This document shows, one piece after another, positions 1-8,008 of a DNA stretch of 64,000 nt (its first letter is position 1; the number at the start of each line of letters is the position of its first letter). A program made the translations under genes and the position numbers. The DNA is taken from contig NZ_JAFFJX010000006.1 of assembly GCF_016924755.1 (NCBI RefSeq), positions 338,592-402,591 on the forward strand. Reading direction: 5' to 3'. The notes under the pieces were generated by a model that saw only the letters and a list, made by a program, of their open reading frames with translations, had not been told where the DNA came from and searched no databases. The stretch comes from Longitalea arenae (GTDB taxonomy: Bacteria; Bacteroidota; Bacteroidia; Chitinophagales; Chitinophagaceae).

Positions 1-1769
1 GGAATGTGGAGGCATATGTTGAACGGCCCGACGGCTCGGGCTTTTTCGCTTGTATAAATATCGATCCGGTTTTTGATGCCGACAATAATTTAATCGGAGC
101 CATCAATGTTTTCCAGGATATAAGCAATTTTAAACGCGCTGAAGCAGCATTAAAAGACAGTGAATCGAGATACCGGCAACTTATTCACACTTTGGAAACA
201 CCCTTATATACAACGGATCCGGATGGCCGGATAACGCTGTATAACAGAGCTGCAGTTGATCTATGGGGCAGAGAGCCTGAAATCGGAAAGGACCTTTGGT
301 GCGGTTCTTTTAAAATCCTTAACAATGATGGTTCTGATATGCCACTCGACACATGCCCAATGGCTATATGCCTGAAAGAAAAACGGCCTGTTTATGGCGA
401 AGAGATCCTGGTGGTTCGCCCTGATGGATCCATAAGAAATGTTGCACCGCATCCCCAACCAATTTTAGACAGTTCGGGCAATATGACAGGGGCAATAAAT
501 ATGCTGGTTGATATTACCCGAATGAAGCAAACAGAAAAGGCATTGCGGGAAAGCGAGGCAAAATACCGTACGCTGGCTGGTTCTCTCGAAAAAGAAGTTG
601 AAAGAAAAGTGCAAGACCTAAAATCCAAAAGTGAAGACTTAAAAAAGAGCGAAGAACGTTATCATAAGATGATAGAAGAGGTGGAAGATTATGCCATCAT
701 TCTGTTAGATAAAGATGGCATCATTCAAAACTGGAATAAAGGTGCTGAAAAAATAAAAGGTTACAAAGAAGAGGAAATTGTTGGAAAAAGTTTTCAGGAG
801 TTTTACCTGCCTGAGGATAGAAAAAACGGGTTGCCATTAAAGTTACTTAACCTTGCAAGAGAAACGGGCAAAGCAGTTCATGAAGGCTGGAGAAAAAGAA
901 AGGACAATAGCATTTTCTGGGTGAGTACTGTCTTAACAGCCCTTCATGACCTTGATGGTCGTGTAATTGGATTTTCGAAAGTGACGCGTGATCTCACTGA
1001 GCGAAAGCAGTCGGAAGATAAAATGAAAGAGTATCTGAACCAGCTTGAATTCCAAAATCAGGAGCTTGAACAGTTCGTTTATGCCGCATCACATGACTTA
1101 AAAGAGCCTTTGCGAAAAATCCATTTTTATAGTGATTATATTGCGCAAGATGCGTCCAGTCAATTAAGTAACAAATCCGGTGACTATATAGGTCGAATTA
1201 TTAATGCAGCTAATAGAATGCATAACCTCATAGAAGACTTATTGATTTATTCCCGCACGACTGCAAAACTGGAAAGTTATGAGACCTTTGATTTGGAAGA
1301 AATGGTAAACGAAGTAACACATCTTTTTAAAGAGGAGTTGGACCAAAAAGATATAACAGTTAAAACGGGCACACTTACAATTATAAAAGCGATTCCCTTT
1401 CAAATAAAACAGTTGCTAATAAACCTTTTCGATAATGCATTTAAATATAAGCATCCTGAACGAAAATTACTTATTAGCATAACTTGTGAACAGATACCAG
1501 GTAACTTAGTCCCGGAATATATGGCAGACCCCAGGATTGTGTATCATAAGCTTTGCATCGAGGATAATGGCGTAGGTTTTGACACTCAGTATGCCTACAA
1601 AATTTTCAATATATTTCAGAGATTAAAAAATGCATCTACTGTAGCAGGATCTGGAATTGGATTAGCCATCTGTAAAAAAATTGTACAAAACCACAATGGT
1701 TTTATCCATGCATCAGGAAAACCAAATGAAGGCGCCAGATTTTCAATATATCTACCAATTCAGCTTTGA
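1..1769 (+). CDS. PAS-domain sensor histidine kinase, 5'-truncated by window edge
   Basis: The frame is open to the left edge, so the GTG at position 6 is not a convincing start and the gene is partial. The visible part has the end of one PAS/PAC unit, a PAS domain at about residues 50-175, a second at about 220-335 (ending in VTRDLTERKQ), a short coiled coil, and a HisKA domain with ASHDLKEPLRKI, where the phospho-accepting His is near residue 363. The HATPase follows, with an N-box NLFDNAFKY, DNGVGF and GSGIGLAICKK. No membrane segment is visible, so this part is cytoplasmic. The kinase type resembles phytochrome-like bacterial kinases that signal to receiver-only proteins. Its stop codon overlaps the stop of the convergent receiver gene by 10 bp. 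The sensed signal is unknown. Confidence 0.9.
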   Translation, partial: NVEAYVERPDGSGFFACINIDPVFDADNNLIGAINVFQDISNFKRAEAALKDSESRYRQLIHTLETPLYTTDPDGRITLYNRAAVDLWGREPEIGKDLWCGSFKILNNDGSDMPLDTCPMAICLKEKRPVYGEEILVVRPDGSIRNVAPHPQPILDSSGNMTGAINMLVDITRMKQTEKALRESEAKYRTLAGSLEKEVERKVQDLKSKSEDLKKSEERYHKMIEEVEDYAIILLDKDGIIQNWNKGAEKIKGYKEEEIVGKSFQEFYLPEDRKNGLPLKLLNLARETGKAVHEGWRKRKDNSIFWVSTVLTALHDLDGRVIGFSKVTRDLTERKQSEDKMKEYLNQLEFQNQELEQFVYAASHDLKEPLRKIHFYSDYIAQDASSQLSNKSGDYIGRIINAANRMHNLIEDLLIYSRTTAKLESYETFDLEEMVNEVTHLFKEELDQKDITVKTGTLTIIKAIPFQIKQLLINLFDNAFKYKHPERKLLISITCEQIPGNLVPEYMADPRIVYHKLCIEDNGVGFDTQYAYKIFNIFQRLKNASTVAGSGIGLAICKKIVQNHNGFIHASGKPNEGARFSIYLPIQL

Positions 1770-2173
1770 TTGGGGTCACAAAATGCCAGTAACTTTTTTG
1801 CCAGCGTTTGAAGAGCTTTCATGCTATTGGGTTTCACAAGGTAGTCAGTAGCTCCATTATTCAAGCATTCATGAATATGGATAGGAGCATTGGAGGTACT
1901 TAATACAATTTTTGGGATGTGGTTGTACCGGTCGTTTTGTTTCATAAACAACAACATTTCCGACCCATTTATCTCCGGCATGCTATAATCAAGAATTACC
2001 AGGCAAGGCAAATCCTGGTCTACGCTTGCATTCAAAAATTCAAGGGCGGTTTTGCCGTGGGTAAATTTCTGTATTTGGACGGTTGGTTCTTCCCGTAAAA
2101 AAGCCTCTTCAATTAATTCCAGATCTTCCCGATCATCATCTGTTATGAGAATTTTAACCGACTTATTTTTCAT
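1760..2173 (-). CDS. Receiver-only response regulator (CheY/Rcp1-like)
   Basis: A single receiver domain with no output domain, about 137 residues. The acidic pocket is TDDD at residues 11-14, the phospho-acceptor is Asp62 in LVILDYSMPE, the conserved Ser/Thr is in KIVLSTS, and the Lys is in DYLVKPN. I start at the ATG before KNKSVKILITDDD; an upstream in-frame ATG would add eight residues with no homology to receivers. Receiver-only proteins of this type usually pair with PAS or phytochrome-like kinases, and two such kinases lie on either side. Which one phosphorylates it cannot be told from the sequence. The gene runs convergently into the kinase to its left. Confidence 0.9.
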   Translation of the reverse strand: MKNKSVKILITDDDREDLELIEEAFLREEPTVQIQKFTHGKTALEFLNASVDQDLPCLVILDYSMPEINGSEMLLFMKQNDRYNHIPKIVLSTSNAPIHIHECLNNGATDYLVKPNSMKALQTLAKKLLAFCDPNQS

Positions 2174-2314
2174 ATCGATGCAAAGCTGAAATTTCAATGT
2201 AAGTTATCAAAAAGAACATTAAATTACTGCAAAGACTTACATTTCAAATTATAACAATATAACAAATACGGGACCAAAACCGATATATACCCGATAGATC
2301 TCATTTTCAATTGT

Positions 2315-3544
2315 TTACACATCAAGTGAAAAGTCAGGCATGTTTACCGGCAATAAGATGGTGTATGTAGTGCCAACGCCGGGTTTTGAATGGCAAAATA
2401 TCTCGCCAAAATGGTTGTCTACGACCTTTTTACAAATGGTTAAACCAAATCCAAGGCCCTCTACATCAAGATGAAGACGCTTGAAAATTTCGAAAACATA
2501 TTCATTGTATTCGTTAGAAAACCCAATGCCATTGTCGGCGTATTCGATGCGTACGAAATCTACGTACCTATACTTATCCTCATGCACTTTATAATCGTTA
2601 TATTGACTAATAACGCCTTTTACAGAAATCCTTAGTTTCCGGTTTTTGTCGCGGTACTGTATTGAATTTTTGATCAATTCATAGAAAAGCAGTTTGATCT
2701 GTGACAAGTAGCCCTGAAGGTGCGGAAGATCTTCAATTTCCGCTACAATATCTTCAAAAGCAAGCGTAGACCGGGCAAGCGCTAAGCTTTCCATAACTAC
2801 TTCTTTCAGGGATAACACCTGTATTTGCTCTGTATTGCCGGTAAGTGAGACAAATTGTGCGAGACACTGCGTTAAAAGAACCAGACGATTAATGGAAGCA
2901 TCTATTTTTTGATAATAATTATTTACACTCTCGTTCTCTGTGTCAAATGCACGTTTAATAGATTGTGTGAATAAACTTATCTTTCTGATCGGCTCCTGTA
3001 AATCGTGTGAAATAACTTTATTGAAAGCAGTTAATTCTCTGTTAATCTGCCTCAGGCGTAAAATCTGTTTATCAAGCAGCTTGGTTTTTGATTCCAATTC
3101 CTTTTGAGCGATGGTCAGTTCAGTGTTCTCTTTAACAATTTTTTCCGCACGCTGTTTCGCTTTCAATAATTCTTCTTCATATTTTTTTCTTTGCCATACT
3201 GCAACAATTACACAAGTATTTATGCAATGCCCCTCTTCCTCCTCACGATGTCCATATACCAGCACTGGAATTTCTTTTGCTTCATTGCTTTTAAGCGACA
3301 GAAATATCTCCTCTATTTTCTTTTCGAGTTTTATTAAAGGGAACAGATGTGTTTGATAAAAAATTCGAGATGCAAGAGTGAGGATGTGTTCTATTTTTTT
3401 ACCGCTCAGGTCGCTGCTTTTGTATTGTAACAATTTAAGCAACCAATCATTAATGTAAGTAATGTTGCCGTCATCTGTAAAAGAGATAACGCCGGCTGGA
3501 ATTTTCTGTATAAAGCCGGAGGCTCCTTGTTGTGTACCTGCCAT
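2315..3544 (-). CDS. RsbP-type PAS sensor histidine kinase, partner of RsbQ-like hydrolase
   Basis: About 409 residues. The N-terminal PAS domain (about 10-125) resembles the PAS domain of Bacillus RsbP closely, including the stretches FPLIKLEKKIEEI and EIPVLV. Instead of the PP2C phosphatase of RsbP it continues into a long coiled coil (about 125-165), a HisKA domain with ISHDLQEPIRKI (phospho-accepting His180), and a HATPase with an N-box LIKNSIQY, DNGIGF and GLGFGLTICKK. No membrane segment is present. The start ATG sits inside TGATG formed with the stop of the upstream hydrolase gene, a layout typical of translational coupling. By analogy with RsbQ-RsbP, the hydrolase probably makes or delivers a ligand for this PAS domain. 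The output should be phosphotransfer to a nearby receiver protein; that part is inference. Confidence 0.9.
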   Translation of the reverse strand: MAGTQQGASGFIQKIPAGVISFTDDGNITYINDWLLKLLQYKSSDLSGKKIEHILTLASRIFYQTHLFPLIKLEKKIEEIFLSLKSNEAKEIPVLVYGHREEEEGHCINTCVIVAVWQRKKYEEELLKAKQRAEKIVKENTELTIAQKELESKTKLLDKQILRLRQINRELTAFNKVISHDLQEPIRKISLFTQSIKRAFDTENESVNNYYQKIDASINRLVLLTQCLAQFVSLTGNTEQIQVLSLKEVVMESLALARSTLAFEDIVAEIEDLPHLQGYLSQIKLLFYELIKNSIQYRDKNRKLRISVKGVISQYNDYKVHEDKYRYVDFVRIEYADNGIGFSNEYNEYVFEIFKRLHLDVEGLGFGLTICKKVVDNHFGEIFCHSKPGVGTTYTILLPVNMPDFSLDV

Positions 3545-4359
3545 CAATTGAATGAAAAATTGTTCAAATACTCACTAATAACCTGTATCGTTTCTTCCGG
3601 ATGACTCATATGCGGACAATGACCTGTAGCCTTTAGCACTATAAGCGTACTATTTTTTAGGTTTTTATGCAAGTATTCCCCCACTTCATATGGTGCTATT
3701 AAGTCTTCAGAACACTGCATGATTAATGTAGGATGGCTAATTTTCCGCAAATCGTTCCTGTTATCTGAAAAAAATGTTGCTTCCGCAAATAGCCTTGCTA
3801 TAACCGGGTCTGTAGAACAAAAACTGTCCACTAGTTCTTCAGCTAATTCCGGGCGCTCGGGGTTCTTCATAATAGCTGGTCCTAAGAAATTCGCCCAGCC
3901 AATATAGTTCTTCTCCATCGTGCTTAGTAGTTCTTCGATATCGCTGCGTTCAAAACCCCCTATATAGCCGTCGCCATCATTAATGTACCTCGGGGATGGG
4001 CCGACCAGGATAAGGCTTGAAAAATAAGAAGGCCCTTTTATTGCCGCTAACATACCGATAACACTACTAACTGAGTGCCCCACAAAAATGGCGTTTCGTA
4101 AATCAAGCGCTTCACAAATGTCCAATACATCCTGTGCGTAGCCGTTTAAATCAGAATATCTTTCTTTATTATAGGCAGAAAGGTCAGATTTGCCGGCGCC
4201 TACATAATCAAAGAGCACAATGCGATAATCCTTTTCAAACGCCGGCCAAACATATCGCCACATATTCTGATCGCAGCCAAATCCATGTGCGAAAATCATT
4301 GGAACAGTCCCCTCTCCTAATATTTTTACATTATTCCTGGCCAGAACGTTTTGCTTCAT
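3544..4359 (-). CDS. rsbQ: RsbQ-like alpha/beta hydrolase
   Basis: About 271 residues, the usual length of RsbQ and of the related KAI2/D14 hormone receptors of plants. Diagnostic stretches are AHGFGCDQNMWR, LFDYVGAGKSDL, the nucleophile elbow VGHSVSS, FCSTDPVIAR and GHCPHMSHPEETI. Counting from the chosen ATG, the triad is Ser96, Asp219 and His247, the same numbers as in Bacillus subtilis RsbQ; this supports the start and makes a further upstream ATG (12 residues earlier) unlikely. In Bacillus RsbQ is needed for the PAS phosphatase RsbP to sense energy stress. Here the next gene, overlapping by the TGATG junction, encodes an RsbP-like PAS domain on a histidine kinase. Its substrate is unknown. 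Confidence 0.93.
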   Translation of the reverse strand: MKQNVLARNNVKILGEGTVPMIFAHGFGCDQNMWRYVWPAFEKDYRIVLFDYVGAGKSDLSAYNKERYSDLNGYAQDVLDICEALDLRNAIFVGHSVSSVIGMLAAIKGPSYFSSLILVGPSPRYINDGDGYIGGFERSDIEELLSTMEKNYIGWANFLGPAIMKNPERPELAEELVDSFCSTDPVIARLFAEATFFSDNRNDLRKISHPTLIMQCSEDLIAPYEVGEYLHKNLKNSTLIVLKATGHCPHMSHPEETIQVISEYLNNFSFN

Positions 4360-4450
4360 TATAATACATTTAAAGTTGGCGAAACTGCCGGGCAAATTAC
4401 GACAGAAAAGCTATTTTATCGTATGTAAATGTAAAATATTACTTTTGCGA
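4360..4450. promoter_or_regulatory. Divergent promoter region of the RsbQ operon and a receiver gene
   Basis: This 91-bp gap separates two divergent genes. On the plus strand TACTTTTG at 4440-4447 matches the Bacteroidota -7 element TAnnTTTG exactly. It ends three bases before the ATG at 4451, so transcription would begin at or beside the start codon, giving an almost leaderless message. On the minus strand a weaker candidate, TAATTTG followed by C, lies around 4392-4398. No clear -33 TTTG is visible for either. Confidence 0.45.
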
Positions 4451-4873
4451 ATGGTACAGGATTGCCAAATAATTTTAACTGATGATGACGCCGATGATCG
4501 CTGTTTTCTTGCTGAAGCTTTTCAACGGAACGAGTTTAAAGGCAACCTACTGGAAGCAGGAAATGGTTTGCAATTATTATCCCTACTTGATACCCAATTT
4601 GCCGTGAAAAAGGCATCGCCCGACATCATCATTCTCGACCTTAACATGCCCATTTTAAACGGTTACCAGGCGTTAAATAAGCTAAAAAAGGACAACAGCT
4701 TCCAAAAAATACCGGTTGTCGTTTTAACATCGTCATCTAAACAAGAGGATGAGAAATGGTGTATGGAGGCTGGTTGTTTTAAATATTACAAGAAGCCTTT
4801 TCATATTTCGGGGTACGACGAAATTGCAAGGGATATTCTCCTCTTTATACGGCGGTGGAATTCCTGCTGTTAA
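4451..4873 (+). CDS. Receiver-only response regulator
   Basis: A lone receiver domain of about 140 residues. The acidic pocket is TDDD, the phospho-acceptor is Asp63 in IIILDLNMPILNG, the Thr is in VVVLTSSS, and the Lys is in YYKKPF. I chose the ATG at 4451, directly before VQDCQIILTDDD. An upstream in-frame start would add 25 residues without receiver homology and would overlap the promoter element. The gene is transcribed divergently from the RsbQ-PAS kinase pair and is the most natural receiver for it by position, although the other receiver-only gene at 1760-2173 is an equal candidate. Confidence 0.88.
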   Translation: MVQDCQIILTDDDADDRCFLAEAFQRNEFKGNLLEAGNGLQLLSLLDTQFAVKKASPDIIILDLNMPILNGYQALNKLKKDNSFQKIPVVVLTSSSKQEDEKWCMEAGCFKYYKKPFHISGYDEIARDILLFIRRWNSCC

Positions 4874-4956
4874 CGCGGCTACCAAAGAATCAGAGATCGT
4901 CTGATAGCAACTTGAAAACGCCTGAAGGTTTCGCTCATTATTGATTCTTTCAATTA

Positions 4957-5265
4957 CTAATTTGCTTTTATGTACTTGCTTTCATGTCCATCTGGCCACA
5001 TTACAGTAAGATGATTTCCGTTGAATGTACAGAACATTCGCTCATATTCCTTGAGGTAAAATGTGTTTTTTGAACTGGCTCGTAACTGAAAAGGAAAGTC
5101 ACCGGTATATCCGTGTAAAACAATATATAGCTTCCTATTTTTCACATACAGGCGAAAACTTTCATCAGCGACGGTGTTCCTATAGATTACTGACGGGTTG
5201 GCCGCGGGCGGTACATAATAATAGCTTGCAAGTCCATAGTATACCCTTACCAGAAGTTCAATAAT
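4957..5265 (-). pseudogene. Remnant resembling a DUF3471-type C-terminal domain
   Basis: The minus-strand frame from about 5265 to the stop at 4957 contains no ATG at a plausible start; the first usable start is a GTG at 5145. The last 60 residues (from KNRKLYI through FPFQLRASSKNTFYLKEY to LTVMWPDGHESKYIKAN) resemble the small C-terminal DUF3471-type barrel often appended to serine hydrolases. No hydrolase domain precedes it. The frame is open back to the stop of the AraC gene. I read it as a decayed gene end. A genuine 62-residue protein starting at the GTG is possible but less likely. Confidence 0.35.
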
Positions 5266-5319
5266 GGAAACTGAAGCAATGGGGGTAGAGAGGTGGGAGC
5301 CCTTAAACTTAAATTTCGA

Positions 5320-6138
5320 TCAATTATAAAGAGCAGCATCATTATTTAGCAGGTGCAGGGCGGGCCGTTGGGGCAACTTTGTTTTCTGGCGCATCTGCCG
5401 GTATTCGGTAGGAGTTACTTTGAATCGTTTTACAAATGTTTTTGCAAAGCTGCTTTGTGAATGGAACCCTGTCATTCTTGCAACTTCGTTCACTTTGTAA
5501 TCGGCTGATGTAAGCAGTTCGGCGGCGCGGCTTAACCGTAGCTTGTTTATGAGCTCATTGGGCGTAAGATGGGTAACCGTTTTCATTTTCTTGTAGAAGG
5601 CGGCACGGCTCATATTCATTAATCTGGCAAGCAGGGAAACATTCAGCGAACAGTTGTGCATATTATTAATAATGTGAGTATGCAATTTTTTGAAGAATGA
5701 GTCCTCTTCACCTGCATTTGCAGCCGTTATTGGCTTACACCGGGAACCGGCAAAATGCGCCCTGATCTTTTCCCGGTTTGCTAGCAGATTGCTGGCCAGC
5801 GCGTCCAGGTATGTGAGGGAGTAAGGCCTTCTGACAAAAGCATCTGCCCCTGACTCAAGATTTCTGATCCTGGACCTGAAAGAGTCATCGGCGGTCAATA
5901 ATATTACCGGAATATGACATAAATGAGCTGCTGATTTTACCTGCCGGCACAATTCCCAGCCATTCACCGCCGGAACATCAACACTGCACATAATTAATTG
6001 TATGGAATTTGTTTCTGCAAGATGCAGGACCTCCGCCCAGTTTCCGGCTATATAAATATTGTAATTACCCAGAAATCTTTTTACCAAAAGCTCCTGTTCC
6101 TTTTTATCAGGAACGATCAATAGCAGATTATTTCGCAT
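5320..6138 (-). CDS. AraC-family regulator with degenerate receiver domain
   Basis: 272 residues. Residues 1-125 have a receiver fold, but the phospho-acceptor position holds Ser52 (in IMCSVDVPAVNG, where active receivers have Asp), the N-terminal acidic pair is reduced to a single Asp11, and the conserved Lys is Arg in AFVRRPYS. The domain is therefore unlikely to be phosphorylated in the normal way. Residues about 150-255 form an AraC-type double helix-turn-helix with NVSLLARLMNMSRAAFYKK and VNEVARMTGFHSQSSFAKTF, as in the output end of Bacteroidota hybrid two-component regulators. The protein looks like the detached C-terminal half of such a hybrid. Targets are unknown. Confidence 0.85.
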   Translation of the reverse strand: MRNNLLLIVPDKKEQELLVKRFLGNYNIYIAGNWAEVLHLAETNSIQLIMCSVDVPAVNGWELCRQVKSAAHLCHIPVILLTADDSFRSRIRNLESGADAFVRRPYSLTYLDALASNLLANREKIRAHFAGSRCKPITAANAGEEDSFFKKLHTHIINNMHNCSLNVSLLARLMNMSRAAFYKKMKTVTHLTPNELINKLRLSRAAELLTSADYKVNEVARMTGFHSQSSFAKTFVKRFKVTPTEYRQMRQKTKLPQRPALHLLNNDAALYN

Positions 6139-6453
6139 GGCGGCGCCGCTTTAATTACACAAAAAATTTTCCTGTGGATAGAAAATCGTCATTCGTACAT
6201 TTAAACAAAAGTAACGGTGAGCTGGCCGGCGCCATGGTTCATTCGTTTAAATTCATAGTAATTATGTCTTAAACGCCTTATGAGTTGGTAAATACTGCTT
6301 TCCTTAAAGAAGAACCGCTATTGATTTTCAATGCATTAATGTAGGAGTGCTCTTATTTCAGCCAAGGCAAAGGTTCTGAACTGGCTGCTGCATCATGATC
6401 AAATTATGTAATATATTATTTGGATCCAGATTCCGCCAATTAATTTTACATCG
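6139..6453. other. Intergenic, no gene found
   Basis: About 315 bp between two genes that both run on the minus strand. Short open frames here are shadows of the AraC gene. The sequence includes the upstream region of the AraC gene and the downstream region of the LacI-like gene, with no strong hairpin and no exact TAnnTTTG match that I could find. Confidence 0.5.
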
Positions 6454-7467
6454 CTAGCTACCAAAGACGGCGTTCTTCAAAGACGATTGCCTTATGACCA
6501 AAGCGGCTGGAAGCGTTTCAATGGCAGGGCAATCTCTTTTTGCCATCATATTGATCAATTGTTTGGCGGCTGTCCGGCCCATTTCTATACCGGGATAATC
6601 AACAGTAGTGATCGTAGGCACTGTTAACTTACAAACAGGGTCATTATTGAAACCCACAATGGCAATATCATCCGGCACCTGTACACCATTTTCCATCAAA
6701 CTACGCATACAAGCGGCCGCCACCACATCATTGGTTATAAATAATCCATCTGGTTTATTTCGCATTTTCAGGATCTGTTTGGCCGCTTCCACCCCTGCTG
6801 ATTCCGTTATATCGTTTACAAAAAGCAAATCATCATTAAAGGCAATGCCCCCATCATGCAACGCATTGCGGAATCCGGTGAACCTGTCTGCATAAACATT
6901 CCTTTCAAGACAGGATGTAATAATGGCAATACGCTTACAACCCTGTTGAATCAAATGGTGGGTGGCTGCATAACCGGTACCAACATTATCGATCACCACC
7001 GAACGATTGTTACCCCTTGTATCGACCCTGTCGAAAAAAACGACCGGTATACTTTCGCTGGTAAAAATATTAAAGTGGTCCAGGCTCCTTGTATCAAGTG
7101 AAAGCGAGGCGATCAATCCAGCTACCTGCAGATCAAAAAGCATTTGCGCATTTGCCGCTTCTCTTTTGCTGTTTTCCTGCGAATGCATGATCATTATTTC
7201 ATACCCCAGCTGATCGGCTACCTCTTCCATGCCGGTCAATGCAGACCTGATAAAGTGGCTGTGCAATGTATGCACCAGCACGCCAATCGTATTGGCGGCT
7301 GGTTTTTTTATCTTTCTTCCGTAAGGACCGGATTGAATACCGGTTTGAAGAGCAAACTGCTGGTGGCGTTTATAGGGGAGATCAAATAGCAACTTTTTCG
7401 CATTGATGGAAGAACCTTTAACTTTTTCAATTACCTCCTTTCCTGGGATACGTTTTCCTGTTGGCAT
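6454..7467 (-). CDS. LacI-like ligand-binding protein lacking a recognisable DNA-binding domain
   Basis: 337 residues. From about residue 60 it matches the effector-binding half of LacI/GalR regulators: TIGVLVHTLHSHFI, a Peripla_BP fold, VFFDRV, the VDN...GYAATHHLI segment, PDGLFITNDVVAAACM and VPDDIAIVGFNNDP. Family members have an N-terminal helix-turn-helix of about 50 residues followed by a hinge. Here the first 60 residues contain no such motif, and the frame upstream of the ATG reaches a stop at 7537 without one. The gene has either lost its DNA-binding domain or works as a cytoplasmic sugar-binding protein or partner of another LacI protein. The minus-strand upstream region carries a 16-bp direct repeat. 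Confidence 0.8.
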   Translation of the reverse strand: MPTGKRIPGKEVIEKVKGSSINAKKLLFDLPYKRHQQFALQTGIQSGPYGRKIKKPAANTIGVLVHTLHSHFIRSALTGMEEVADQLGYEIMIMHSQENSKREAANAQMLFDLQVAGLIASLSLDTRSLDHFNIFTSESIPVVFFDRVDTRGNNRSVVIDNVGTGYAATHHLIQQGCKRIAIITSCLERNVYADRFTGFRNALHDGGIAFNDDLLFVNDITESAGVEAAKQILKMRNKPDGLFITNDVVAAACMRSLMENGVQVPDDIAIVGFNNDPVCKLTVPTITTVDYPGIEMGRTAAKQLINMMAKRDCPAIETLPAALVIRQSSLKNAVFGS

Positions 7468-7540
7468 GCCATACGGTTTTCGCCAAAATAGGTTTTTACC
7501 TGATATAAAAAGTGGCCAGAAAGATAGTGAAACGACTTAT

Positions 7541-7577
7541 AGACAAATGGACAAAAATCAGAGACAAATGGACAAAA
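7541..7577. repeat. 16-bp direct repeat upstream of the LacI-like gene
   Basis: The sequence agacaaatggacaaaa occurs at 7541-7556 and again at 7562-7577, a 21-bp period that puts both copies on the same face of the helix. It lies 74 bp or more upstream of the LacI-like start codon. This is the spacing of a tandem operator, but no binding protein is identified. Confidence 0.5.
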
Positions 7578-8008
7578 TAGCGCAGGTAGATTTTTAAGCG
7601 ATACGATGGATTTGACCGCTGCATTAGATGTAGTATGGAATGTCATCGTGCATTAAGATGATGCTTTCCATCAAAGCCCGGAAAACAAACCATCGACCCT
7701 TATAACTCCACATTGCCATACCCCGAATGGTATATGGCGGGTTTGTCCCAAAAACAACTGTACAAAAACTAATAAATTGAAAAAGGCCGCCTCAAAATTA
7801 CTTTTGAGACAGCCTCTTTAAATAGTTATCTCCTATAAACGAAATAATAAAAACTGAATTAAAAATAAACTTAACTTTTTAAAGAAAAATTTAAATACAA
7901 AACAATAATAACTAAAACGAAAGCAGAAGATAACTACTTGTACTGTAATTTAGCTTTAATTTTTCAAACTGCAAGATTTATTTTTATTTTTTTTGTGTCT
8001 AAATCACT
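7578..8008. other. AT-rich intergenic region with one strong inverted repeat
   Basis: A long non-coding gap (7468-8008 in total). Apart from the upstream direct repeat and the hairpin at 7784-7815 it holds an AT-rich tract from about 7820 to 8000, just downstream of the TPR kinase gene. No gene, RNA or exact promoter element could be supported. Confidence 0.45.
7784..7815. terminator. Inverted repeat, probable bidirectional terminator or relic mobile-element end
   Basis: Arms aggccgcctcaaaa (7784-7797) and ttttgagacagcct (7802-7815) pair at 12 of 14 positions around the loop ttac, with an A run before and TTTAAA after. It is far (about 190 bp) from the stop of the minus-strand kinase gene, so it is not an ordinary close terminator. 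The arm sequence also resembles the ends of some insertion sequences, but no transposase is present. Confidence 0.4.
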
